In this document: piece by piece, positions 53,777 through 63,132 of the stretch
How the letters are laid out: the number at the start of each line of letters is the position of its first letter
Position numbering within the stretch: the first letter of the stretch is position 1
NCBI GenBank assembly: GCA_025084515.1
Contig: JAJAGP010000342.1
Span: forward strand, 298,001 to 362,000
Reading direction: 5' to 3'
DNA length: 64,000 nucleotides
DNA from: Ancistrus triradiatus
Lineage: Eukaryota > Chordata > Actinopteri > Siluriformes > Loricariidae
Position numbers and translations under genes: made by a program
The notes under the pieces: model-generated
The model's database searches: none
What the model saw: the letters and a program-made list of their open reading frames with translations, nothing else
What the model was told of the DNA's origin: nothing

Positions 53777-54944
53777 CAGTGGTGCTTGAAAGTTTGTGAA
53801 TCCTTTAGAATTTTCTATTAAGTTTCTGCATAAATATGACCTAAAACATCATCAGTTTTTCACACAAGTTCTAAAAGTAGATAAATAGAACCCAGTTAAA
53901 CAAATGAGACAAAAATATTATACTTGGTCATTTATTTATTGAGGAAAATGATCCAATATTACATATTAGTTGAGTGGCAAAGTATGTGAACCCTTTGCTT
54001 TCAGTATCTGGTGTGAACCCCCTGTGCAGCAATAACTGCAACTAAACATTTTCCTGTGTGGATCAGTCCCTGCACACACCGGCTTGGAGGAATTTTTTAG
54101 CTTCATTTCCTCCATACAGAACAGCTTCAGCTCTGGCTGGGATGTTCGTTGGGGTTTCCTCACATTAACTGCTTGCTTCATGTCCTTCCACAACATTTTG
54201 ATGGGATTAAGGTCAGGACTTTGACTTTGGCCATTCCAAAACATGATTTTTATTCTTCTTTAACCATTCTTTGGTAGAACGGCTTGTGTGCTTAGGGTCA
54301 TTGTCTTGCTGCATGACCCACCTTCTCTTGAGATTCAGTTCATGGACAGATGTTGTGACATTTTCCATTAGAATTCTCTGATATAATTCAGAATTCATTG
54401 TTTCATCAATGATGGTAAGCCGTCCTGGCCCAGATGCAGCAAAACAGGCTGAAACCATGATACTACCACTACCATGTTTCACAGATGGGATCAGGTTCTT
54501 ATGCTGAAATGCAGTGTTTTTTTATTCTCAAAATATAACGCTTTTCTTTTAAACCAGAAAGTTTTATTTGTTCTCATCCATCCACAAATCATTCTTCCAA
54601 TAGCCTTATGGCTTGTCCACATGACCTTTAGCAAGCTGCAGGTGAGCAGCAATGTTCTTTTTGGAGAGCAGTGGCTTTCTCCTTGCAACCCTGCCATGCA
54701 CACCATTGTTATTCAGTGTTCTTCTGATGGTGGACTCATGAACATTAACATTAGCCAATGTGAGAGAGGCCTTCAGTTGCTTAGAGGTTACCCTGGGGTC
54801 CTTTGTGACCTCGCCAACTATTACACACCTTGCTTTTGGAGTGATCTTTGTTGGTCATCCACTCCTGTAGAGGGTAACATTGGTCTTGAATTTCCTCCAT
54901 TTGTACACAATCTATCTGACTGTGGATTGGTGGAGTCCAAACTC
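53777..54944 (-). mobile_element. Tc1/mariner element of the 8407 family, truncated
   Basis: TA at 53775-53776, then cagtggtgcttgaaagtttg, so one inverted repeat is intact. The gene reads on the minus strand. The element stops at 54944 inside the N-terminal domain, exactly where the tail of an L2 LINE begins. The other end is not found beyond the LINE. Confidence 0.9.
53990..54944 (-). pseudogene. Tc1 transposase, broken
   Basis: Minus-strand pieces in order are an N-terminal segment (54944-54707, stops present), KPLL-type linker remnant and ERMICGWM region at 54491-54706, and a good core at 54213-54482. That core reads MKHGSGSIMVSACFAASGPG and NLKRRWVMQQDNDPKHTSRS, with the second catalytic Asp. 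The C-terminal piece is at 53966-54244 (SPDLNPIKMLWKDMK). In that last motif the catalytic Glu of NPIE is Lys (NPIK), an additional inactivating change. Confidence 0.8.
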
Positions 54945-55859
54945 TTTAGTCAAGTCAAGTCAGATCTATTTATATAGCGCTTTTTACAATGGAACATTGT
55001 CTCAAAACAACTTTACAAGTTTAAATTATCTCCTAATAAGTATGTCCAATACCAAATTGAGCAAGCCTAGGGCGACAGTGGCAAGGAAAAACTCCCTGAG
55101 TGTTATGAGGAAGAAACCTTGGAAGGACCAAGACTCAAAAAGGGACCCAACCTCCTTGGGCGGCATAGATGATAAATCTAAGAACGAAACTAAAGTCATG
55201 GAGTCATAGTTCGAATAAAATGTGAAATATGCACATCGGCATTAAGTGGCCTAGGTATGATGGGGCTGGAGCTGATGACGGAAGCAGCTTGGGTGAAGCT
55301 GCAGCAGATGAACATCATGTGTGGGGCTGGAACTGGTACCGGAACACAGCTCGGAGAGAAAACAGAAAATGTAATTGGTTATTGATTAAGAGCACAGTGT
55401 TTATTAACAATCACAGATGCCATGTGTAGCATGAGACCCCGGAAGCATTAGCTATGGCAGCATAGCTAGAAAGAGGAGAACTGGTAGGAAACACAGCCAA
55501 GAGGGATCACATGAGACATTGGCAACCCCACGGGAGGCAGAAGACAGCAACCCAACGTCTCTGATCACCATAAGACTCTTTGACTATGAACCCCCAGCTC
55601 TGCCCTTAGTCTAAGGCAAGGATGCACGAGTCAAGATCAAGAAGACCAAAGCCCAGTTCAGCCAGACCGCCCACTCAACACTCCCGGCTAACGGACAAAG
55701 CAGGCAGGCCAGACATGACTAGTCAAAAGCCTGCGCAAATAAGTATGTCTTTAGCCTAGACTTAAAATTTTGGAGAGTGTCTGAGTCTCGAACGACAGTG
55801 GGAAGTTTATTCCATAGTTGGGGGGCCATTTATGAGAAAGCCTTTCCCCCTGCTGTGAC

Positions 55860-56760
55860 TTTTTTAATTCTAGGAACTAAAAGAAGTAATGTACCCTGTG
55901 AACGAAGTAGACGAGTTGGATTGTAAAACTCTAAGAGTCACTCAGATAATGTGGGGCCAGGCCATGTAGAGCTTTGTAAGTTTATAAGAAGAATATTGTA
56001 ATCAATGCGGAATTTGACTGGCAACCAGTGTGGGTTGATGATAGAACAGGAGTGATATGATCAAATTTTCTAGTTCGAGTTAGCACTCTGGCAGCTGCAT
56101 TCTGAACTAATTGAAGTTTATTTATTTATAGATTTAATAGAGCATCCCGTAAGTAAGGCGTTACAGTAATCCAAAAAAACCTTGAGGTTATATAAACGCC
56201 GCATGAACCAGTTTCTCTACATCATTAAAAGAGAGGATATTTTCCAAGTTAGCGATATTAACGTAATTGAAAGAAAGCAATTCTAGTGATGCTGCTAATT
56301 GTGCGCATCAAAAGGGAGAGAATCTGAATCAAATGTTTGACCCCTAAGTTTTTTACAGACAGACTGGGAAATACTGGACAGCCATCTAGATTTAGGATAG
56401 ATGTTAGCCAACCTGTCTCTCACAGTCTTGGGTCCCCACTAATAGAACCTCAGTTTTATTTGAGTTAAGTAAGAGAAAATTAAATAGCATCCAATCTTTT
56501 ATTTCCTTTACACAGTCCTCTCAATTTTATTGATTGGAAAGCTGTCATTAGGTTTGGGCTGATATGTGTACAGCTGTGTATCAATCTGGCATGGCAGTGG
56601 AAACTAATGCCATGTTTACGAATAACTGAGGACTAGTGGCAGTATGTACAGAGAGAATAAAAAGCGGGGCCAAGCACTGACCCCTGAGGGGCACGCCATA
56701 CTTCAACTTTTGAGAGCTTAGACCTTAGATTATTTACATGAACCAACTTTGGTACCGGTC
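55860..56760 (-). pseudogene. L2 reverse transcriptase, motif B to C-terminus
   Basis: Minus-strand reading shows the AP(Q)GSVLGP motif near 56690. Where the catalytic Tyr-Ala-Asp-Asp box is expected (near 56590) two extra bases give HAR-type residues, so the box is destroyed. Then come LDYCN-like remains, the QLVQNAAARVLTR region near 56100 and HYLSDS near 55930. Stops occur in every frame. Confidence 0.7.
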
Positions 56761-56805
56761 GGTTAAGTAGGATTTAAACCAAGAAAAGTGCTTGGATCCC
56801 TTAAT

Positions 56806-57341
56806 TGCCCGCTCCCGTTTGTTCCGCATCTAAGGATAGAAAAGGAATAGGGATGCCGTGTACGAGGCGGGAGGTCGTGAAGGAAAAGTCTGGGGGCAGA
56901 GATGAGAAGAAAGAGTGGGAAGGAGGAGAGAAAAGGCACGAGGAGAGCCAGGGAGTTTTCTAAGGGTAGCACAGAGTGCGAATGAAGAGAGAATAGGGCA
57001 GTAGTAAAGGAGGCGGGGGTGGGCTCTACCACTGTTTCCGTTAGCTTTCCGGCGGTGGCCCCCCACTTCTCTATCATAATGAGAGAGTAGAGGAGATAAA
57101 AATAGGAGAGTACAAACCCATTTCCTTAGCGGACGCGGCCGGATAGATAAAAATCACGGCAGGTCTGTACGATGTGGTGTATTCGGGTGGGGTCATTCTT
57201 TGGTTTCGGTTGCCCACCTCCTAGGAACATATCTTGTCCGTATAGAGTTCCGCGCTTCTGATGTCCCCTTATGAAGAAAACGGAGCGGCGACTGCGCTCT
57301 CCAGACGCCTAGCCGCCCTCGGGCGCACGCTCGCACCCCTC
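56806..57341. other. Anomalous GC-rich block inside the L2 copy
   Basis: This 536-bp segment is GC-rich and CpG-rich (ggcggtggccccccacttct, cgcctagccgccctcgggcg) and unlike both the LINE and the rest of the window. It is bounded by two copies of the same LINE segment: gttaagtaggatttaaacc and about 25 more bases, at 56760-56805 and 57342-57382, differing by small indels. Removing the block plus one copy restores LINE continuity. I cannot identify it; an assembly artefact or an unusual insertion are both possible. Confidence 0.7.
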
Positions 57342-57742
57342 GTTAAGTAGGATTTAAACCAAGAAAGTGCTGATCCCTTAATACCTACAGTATTTTCTAG
57401 TCTGTTTAGTAAAACATCATGATCTGTAGTGTCAAATGCTGCACTTAAATCTAACAGAAAAAGAAAAGAAACACATCCCTTATCTGAGGACATTAACAAG
57501 TCATTTAGTACCCTAATTAATGCTGTTTCAGTGCTATGATGGGGCCTGAAGCCAGACTGAAATGTTTCATAAATATCATTCCTTTGGAGGTAACTGCAGA
57601 GCTGCTGATAGACGGCTTTTTCTAAGATTTTGGACAGAAACGGTAGATTTGAAATTGGTCTATAATTAGATATCACACAAGGGTCAAGATTGGCTTTTTT
57701 AATCAGTGGTTTATTAACAGCACACTTAAAGGATTTGTGCAC
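57342..57742 (-). pseudogene. L2 reverse transcriptase, fingers and motif A
   Basis: The minus-strand frame 57742-57269 reads KANLDPCVISNYRPISNLPF, LSKILEKAVYQQLCSYLQRN, FQSGFRPHHSTETALIRVLN and FLFLLDLSAAFDTTDHDVLL, with the catalytic Asp of motif A present. It then reads GIKGSALSWFKSYLT before entering the GC-rich block. This is a clean match to L2-clade reverse transcriptase and is open for about 130 codons. Confidence 0.9.
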
Positions 57743-58345
57743 ATAACCAAAGCTAAGAGATTAATTTAAAATAATAAGCAGTGGCTCTATAATACTAGTT
57801 GTCAATTCTTTAAGTAAAGGTGTAGGAATTGGATCTAATAAACACAATGATGACTAGTGAGGACAGTTCAGTATAAGTAATTTGGGTAAAAGATTCTAGT
57901 CATGATTTACAGCTAATTGAACACGTCAACACTGGTGCTGCAAGGTTGCTGAATAGCAGAGAGATGTGATGATCATCGAGATTGTGCTGAATATTATCCT
58001 TAAATAAAGTCATTAAATCATTACTGGTAAAAGCTGGTGGAACTTCAGAGTCACTTTCTGTAATATTTAGGGCATGTTTATACTCTGCAATACTATACCT
58101 CCATTCAATCTTAAATATTTTCAATTTGCTACTTGCAAAATCCAGGCTTGCAAAATAGACATTATGACTGATTGGTTACATACTCAAGCTGATCAGGCAT
58201 AGGCGTTTTAAACATTAAGTCCGATAGGTTATTAATAAACTCAGGTGAAGTAGCAGATGTAATAGTGTGCTTGGTGTGATAACAAGGCAGTAAGCATATT
58301 TTGTTATTTACAGATAGCTCAAAACTAAGAGATAGTAATCAGAGA

Positions 58346-58688
58346 TCAGATCACTAAGTTTATTGCTAAGTTTGAAGTGACATTGCTTGAGCCGGACTGT
58401 AGAACTTAGAAGGGCTGCTGTACGCAGAACTTGGGCGAGGACCTTCAGCAAAGCGAAGTTTGTAGGCAATGAATGGAGAGCAGGAAGCAGCCAGACTAGG
58501 GAGTGTAGACACTTTCTAGGAATGGAACGTCAAGGCATATAATTCCTCAGACCAGGCAGTGGGTCTCCAGGTCACAGAGTTCAAACATCAAGGAAACTCG
58601 GGTTTGCTTCAGCCAGAAACTCAGAGTCTAAAGGTCAGCAGTAGAGCGTGGGGAGCTTGGAGCCTCTCTGGGAGCTGTCCGGGAACCA
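58346..58688. other. Unassigned DNA
   Basis: A segment of moderate GC (gcaggaagcagccagactag) with no recognised gene or repeat. Confidence 0.35.
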
Positions 58689-58689
58689 G

Positions 58690-59060
58690 GGCTGAAGGCA
58701 GCTAATGTATATGCTCCTGCTAGGTTCATTATTTGTAAGCATGATATTCATTTTCACTGCTATGCAAATAATACGCAGTTTTATATAACAACCAAACCAT
58801 AGGATGTCCTTTCAACAAGTAAGGCTGAGAGTTATGTAAGGGAATTTGAACTGGATGTCATTTAATTTTCTTTTACTTAAGTCAGTAGTAGTTTGACCTA
58901 AGGCCACGACAGAAAAGGTGTTTAAATCTATGCCATATCTCGATTGATGTTGCATAATGCCAAGTCTGTCTATAAAAAACGTAGGTGTCACATATGAATT
59001 AGACACATTTGATTGCACTTTACAATGTACCAGTCCTGACCCTGACAAGTCAAGAGTATA
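58690..59060 (+). pseudogene. L2 reverse transcriptase fragment, plus strand
   Basis: The plus frame near 58750 reads IHFHCYANNTQFYITTK, the segment around the catalytic YADD box, here YANN, so both catalytic Asp residues are changed to Asn. Further phrases (LSTSKAESYVREFELDV, then an LKSIPYLD..-like decayed region) follow L2 order to about 59040. It lies in the opposite orientation to the neighbouring L2. Confidence 0.7.
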
Positions 59061-59727
59061 ATTAAAAAAGAAATGAAAATATCATGTTAGAGTCATTTCA
59101 TTTTATTCGCCTTGCTATCCTTTTGGTATAAAATAAACAACATGCAGTGCATGTTCAGGTACGTCTGCTGCCACTCTCAGTGCAGAAACCACGAGGACCG
59201 AATCATTGTATACTACCTGTCATGGAAGTAACATTAGTTGGTAGACAATACTAACTTTATCTTCCTAAAATTTATGTGTTCAGGTTTGCTAAAAAGGGTT
59301 TAATTGAACATTATAAAGTGCAGAATCAGATATTTCAGGTGGTTTGGTTTAACAGTATTGATGATAGACTGACTGACTTGTTAACCACAAAGCCAGAGAA
59401 ACATATTTCATAAAGTCAGTTTAGAGAGACAGCCATTATAATCATCATACATATGCATGTGTACGGTTCAATAAAATGTTTTCTTTCCTTAGCTAGAAAT
59501 TTGGTATTGTGCTGCTGGAACTGTACTTCCGAGTCACGGGATTGCGTCCCATTCAGGGCATGCTTATGCCTGCACTGTGTGTTTGCTGGGAAAAGGTGCT
59601 GGAGCCCCCATAGCCCTGACCAGGAAAATGTGGAGTTAAAAATGTAAATACTACAAGTCTTTATTTTAGTAATTTAGTCATTTTAGTTTTTTCATGTTTA
59701 ACAAAATTTTATGGTTTGCTGCTTATA
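59061..59727. other. Mostly unassigned; SINE/LINE tail at 59535-59630
   Basis: At 59535-59630 the phrases cgggattgcgtcccattcag and ccctgaccaggaaaatg match the 3' tail common to fish L2-type SINEs. No gene recognised. Confidence 0.45.
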
Positions 59728-59729
59728 TA

Positions 59730-60889
59730 CAGTGCTGTGAAAAATGTTTTGCCCCCTTCCTGATTTCCTATTTTTTTGAATGTTTGTCACACTTAAGTGT
59801 TTCGGAACATCAAACCAATTCAAATATTATTTAAAGACAACACAACACAAAATGCAGTTTTTAAATGAAGGTGTTTATTATAAAGGTAGCAAAAAATCCA
59901 AACCTACATGACTGTGTGAAAAATTGATTGCCCCCTAAACCTAATAACTGGTTAGGCCACCCTTAGCAGCAACAACTGCAACCAAGCATTTGCCCTAACT
60001 TACAATGACTCTTTTACAGCGTTGGAGGAATTTTATCCACTCATCTTTGCAGAATTGTTGTAATTCAGCCACATTTGAGGGTTTTCAAGCATGAACGGCC
60101 TTTTTAAGGTCATGCCACAGCATCTCAATAGGATTCAGGTCAGGACTTTGACTAGGCCTCTCCAAAGTCTTCATTTTGTTTTTCTTCAGCCATTCAGAGG
60201 TGGACTTTCTGCTGTGTTTTGGATCATTGTCCTGCTGCAGAACCCAAGTTTGTTTTAGCTTGAGGTCACCAACAGATGGCTGGACATTCTCCTTCAGGAT
60301 TTTTTGGTAGACAGCAGAATTCATAGTTCCATTTATCACAGCAAGTCTTCCAGGTCCTGAAGCAGCAAAACAGCAGCAGACCATCACACTACCACCACCA
60401 TATGTTACTGCTGCTATAATGTTCTTTTTCTGAAATGCTGTGTTACTTTTATGCCAGATGTAATGGGACACACACCTTCCAAAGAGTTCAACGTTTGTCT
60501 TGTCAGTCAACAGAGTGTTTTCCCAAAAAGTCTTGGCGATCATCAAGATGTGTTCTGGAAAAATTGAGACGAGCTTTATGTTCTGTTTTTGCTCAGCAGT
60601 GGTTTTCGTCTTGGAACTCTGCCATGCAGGCCATTTTTGCCCAGTCTCTTTCTTATGGTGTAGGCATGAAGACTGACCTTAACTAAGCCAAGTAAGGCCT
60701 GAAGTTCTTTGGATGTTGTTGTGGGGTCTTTTGTGACCTCTTGGATGAGTCGTCACTGCGCTCTTGGGGTAATTTTGGTCGGCCAGTCACTCCTGGGAAA
60801 GTTCACCACTGTTTCATGTCTTTTGTGCCATTTGTGGATAATAGCTCTCACTGTGCTTCACTAGAGTCCCAAAGCTTTAGAAATTGCTT

Positions 60890-60894
<5 letters not shown>
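59730..60894 (-). mobile_element. Tc1/mariner element, second family, truncated
   Basis: TA at 59728-59729, then cagtgctgtgaaaaatgttt and tgcccccttcctgatttcct, the intact end of a distinct fish Tc1 family. The transposase reads on the minus strand. The element stops at about 60894 where a TA repeat begins, so the N-terminal DNA-binding region is incomplete and the second inverted repeat is missing. Confidence 0.9.
60085..60546 (-). pseudogene. Tc1 transposase catalytic core, open frame
   Basis: An uninterrupted 153-codon frame covers the whole DDE core. WENTLLTDKTNVELFG holds the first Asp, GGGSVMVCCCFAASGPGRLA lies in the middle, LKQTWVLQQDNDPKHSRKST holds the second Asp, and SPDLNPIEMLWHDLKKAV holds the Glu. 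The spacing between the second Asp and the Glu fits DD34E. The catalytic core is the best preserved in the window. Upstream, the N-terminal half (60547-60894) is frameshifted and cut off, and a stop follows KKAVHA earlier than the family's usual C-terminus. It is therefore a truncated gene despite the clean core. Confidence 0.85.

Positions 60895-60920
<26 letters not shown>
60895..60920. repeat. (TA)n microsatellite
   Basis: About 13 TA units at the truncated end of the Tc1 element. Confidence 0.95.
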
Positions 60921-60922
<2 letters not shown>

Positions 60923-61440
60923 ACTCCAAGCTGTTCTTATACAACCAGTTCCAGTCCCCATACCTTTACTCAGACAACATTAGAGGACCCCAACCCCTCC
61001 CCTCCACCTTCTGACTAAGAACAGGATGCTACTAATCTGTTATATGTTAGAGAACACAAGGACCTACAGTGACAATTTTCTGGACCAAGTAATGCTAAGA
61101 GACATTCTTATTCTCTGTTTTATGGTATCCTTTTTTTTGTTTGTTTGTTCGTTTTTTATATATATATATATATTATTGTGTTAAATTCTATCGCTGTTCA
61201 TTCTGTATTTAATTATATTCTCCATAATATTGTATAATTTTTAAGTTATTATAGTCTATATTTTATTACTTTTTAAAATTATTTTATTTTTTATTATTTT
61301 CTCTATTTTAAATATTCTATGCAACTTCTGTCTATATAGAATTATATTTGTTATTGTATTACTTGGGTAATTTTGTTTTATTTATGTACAAAATTTGCTG
61401 TTTGGGTCACTTTTTGAGTTTTGGTCCACTCAAGGCCTCT
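60921..61440. other. AT-rich non-coding DNA
   Basis: No gene recognised. The T/A-rich region 61130-61380 resembles the sequence upstream of the L2 3' end at 7800-7940 and may be the same repeat. Confidence 0.4.
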
Positions 61441-61505
61441 TCGCCATCACTTTAGGGAGTATTTCCTTTCCACTGTCACTGTAGGCTTGCTCAGATGGAG
61501 CTTAA
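61440..61505 (+). mobile_element. L2 3' end scrap
   Basis: tttccactgtcactgtaggc and ttgctcagatgg match the L2 3' untranslated hallmark seen at 7970-8010. Very short. Confidence 0.45.
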
Positions 61506-61589
61506 AAATAATATTGTTCCCCTACTTATGTTGATACCGTACTTCACTTTTGTAAATTGGAGCATAAAATATTTACATGATGATATTGT

Positions 61590-61650
61590 AATGTTTTGTC
61601 AAGTAGGATCCAAGTCAAGAAGGTGCCAATCCTTTAACACCTATGCTACG
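61590..61650 (-). mobile_element. L2 internal scrap
   Basis: gtcaagtaggatccaagtca, agaaggtgccaatcctttaa matches the L2 segment at 57342-57385. Confidence 0.5.
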
Positions 61651-61795
61651 CTAAATGAGCAAATGTATTGGGACACACCACTTAATCATTGAACTCAGGT
61701 GTTGCATTTAGTCTCACTGCCACAGTTGTATAAAATCAAGCACCTAGCCATGCTATCTGTCATTACAACCATTTGTGAAAGAAAGGGTCATAAAA
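61651..61795 (+). mobile_element. Tc1-like 5' leader fragment
   Basis: aatgtattgggacacaccac, attgaactcaggtgttgcat and gtataaaatcaagcacctag correspond to the leader of a common fish Tc1 family, ending near its start codon region (tgtgaaagaaagggtca). No transposase follows. Confidence 0.55.
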
Positions 61796-61829
61796 GTCAT
61801 GGGTCATATAAGTATTTAAATTAATTAGT

Positions 61830-62205
61830 TTGGGTTTGTGATTCTGTACCTGTTTTCCATTAGAACCCTGTTCATTTCCCTTCTAGTTGTACTGCACACT
61901 CGCTCCATGCACCTGTGCAACTCTTTGACCTGACCTGAAGTGTAGCCTGTTTGTTGGCTGGTTCTGACTTGGACTTGTACTTGTTTTCCATACGGGTGAC
62001 CTCTGACTTTGAGACCTGCATCTGACCTGCCTGTTGATCACACGGGCAATAACTGTTCCTGCACCAGCTTCCGTCCTGAGCCTGCCTGCCCTGTTCTCCA
62101 TCACCTGGCTGCCACAGCCTCTGTTCTTTCTCCCAGTCACCTTCCTCTTCTGTCTGAGTTTTGCTAAATAAACCTCTATTTTGCCCTATTCTGTACTGTT
62201 ATTTG
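61830..62205 (+). mobile_element. LTR-like remnant
   Basis: Plus orientation, C/T-rich, with tctgagttttgctaaataaa (polyadenylation-like) followed by cctctattttgccc near the 3' side. That is the usual 3' half of a fish gypsy LTR. Ends and duplications are not clear. The minus-strand open frame across it is not a gene. Confidence 0.4.
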
Positions 62206-62208
62206 TAT

Positions 62209-62597
62209 TTATGCCAATGAGGTTATCAATGAGGCAACAACGTTCATTTTGGACAGCAGTGGCTTTCTCCTTGCAACCCTGCCATGCACATCATTATTGC
62301 TCAGTGTTTTCCTGATGGTAGACTCATGAATATTAACATTAGCAAACGTGAGAGAGGTATTTAGTTGCTTAGAAGTTACCCTTGGTTCTTTTGTCAATAA
62401 CATGCCTTGCACTTGAAGTGATCTCTGTTGGCTAATTGAGAAACAATGGTCTTGAAATTTCTCTGTTTGTACTCAGTCTGTCTGACTGTAGATTGGTGGG
62501 GTCCAAATTGTTTAGATATGGTTTCATAAACTTCTCCTGCCTCTTTTTCTCGTAAGAAAGCTCCTTTGTTTGTGCCATTAAACACTTTCACAAGCAT
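62209..62597 (-). pseudogene. Tc1 transposase N-terminal domain, broken
   Basis: Two overlapping minus-strand frames give the DNA-binding region. One reads EKEAGEVYETISKQFGPHQS then TVRQTEYKQRNFKTIV (first helix-turn-helix). The other reads KEPRVTSKQLNTSLTFANVN, IHESTIRKTLSNNDVHGRVA and RRKPLLSK (second). They are joined by a frameshift in the GRPTK linker region. The catalytic domain is absent. Confidence 0.8.
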
Positions 62598-63132
62598 TCA
62601 TTCATTCATTTTCTTATCTGCTTGATCCTTAACAGGGTCGCGGGAATGCCAGTGCCTAGCCGACAACACAGGGCGCAAATCAGGAACAACCCTAGACAGG
62701 GCGCCAATCCATCATAGGGCACATACACTCTCACACTAAGGGCACTTTGGAATCACCAGTTAACCTAACACACATGTCTTTGGAATGTGGGAGGAAACCG
62801 GAGTACCCGGAGAAAACCCATGGAAACAAGGGGAGAACATGCAAACTCCACACAGGCGGAGCCCAGGGTTGGGATCAAACAGAGATCTCGGAGCTAACCA
62901 CAGCACCACCGTGCTGCCCTCTTTCACAAACATGTGTTGTGAAGATCAGACTCATCAGACACATTCCTGTTCTTTAAATGCAACAGTTTGCCCACTCACA
63001 CCTGATTGTCACCCCACTGATTGTATTTACCTTATTCTAGGACATGTTTAATAATTTGACAATGTTTTAGGTCATATATACACAGAAAATATAGAAAATT
63101 ATAATGGGATCACAAACTTTCAGGCACCACTG
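62225..63132 (-). mobile_element. Tc1/mariner element of the 8407 family, split by a SINE
   Basis: The right end caggcaccactg finishes at 63132 before TA 63133-63134. The gene reads on the minus strand and only its N-terminal third is present; the left side is cut near 62225. A SINE interrupts it at 62594-62920. Confidence 0.85.
62594..62920 (-). mobile_element. SINE, L2/Mermaid type, full length with TSD
   Basis: It runs in minus orientation from the cattcattcattttcttatc tail to the accaccgtgctgccc head, with gtgggaggaaaccggagtac inside. An exact 9-bp duplication, ctttcacaa, flanks it at 62585-62593 and 62921-62929. It inserted into the Tc1 element. Confidence 0.9.

Larger units (their letters stand above)
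54945..58345 (-). mobile_element. L2-clade LINE, long minus-strand copy
   Basis: The 3' end has tail units (agtcaagtcaagtcagatct) at 54945 and tatatagcgctttttacaat. The 3' untranslated region runs to about 55800. The reverse-transcriptase C-terminus lies at about 55860-56200, motif B (APQGSVLGP) near 56690 and motif A at 57269-57742. The linker toward the endonuclease ends near 58340. A foreign-looking GC-rich block lies at 56806-57341. Most of ORF2 is present but broken many times; ORF1 and the endonuclease N-terminus are not seen. Confidence 0.85.

Noticed and set aside
56763..57077. 104-codon minus-strand frame in the GC-rich block
   Set aside because: Low-complexity Leu/Ser/Phe-rich reading of a pyrimidine-rich strand; no domain.
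61883..62140. 85-codon minus-strand frame
   Set aside because: Reading of an LTR-like C/T-rich segment in the wrong orientation.
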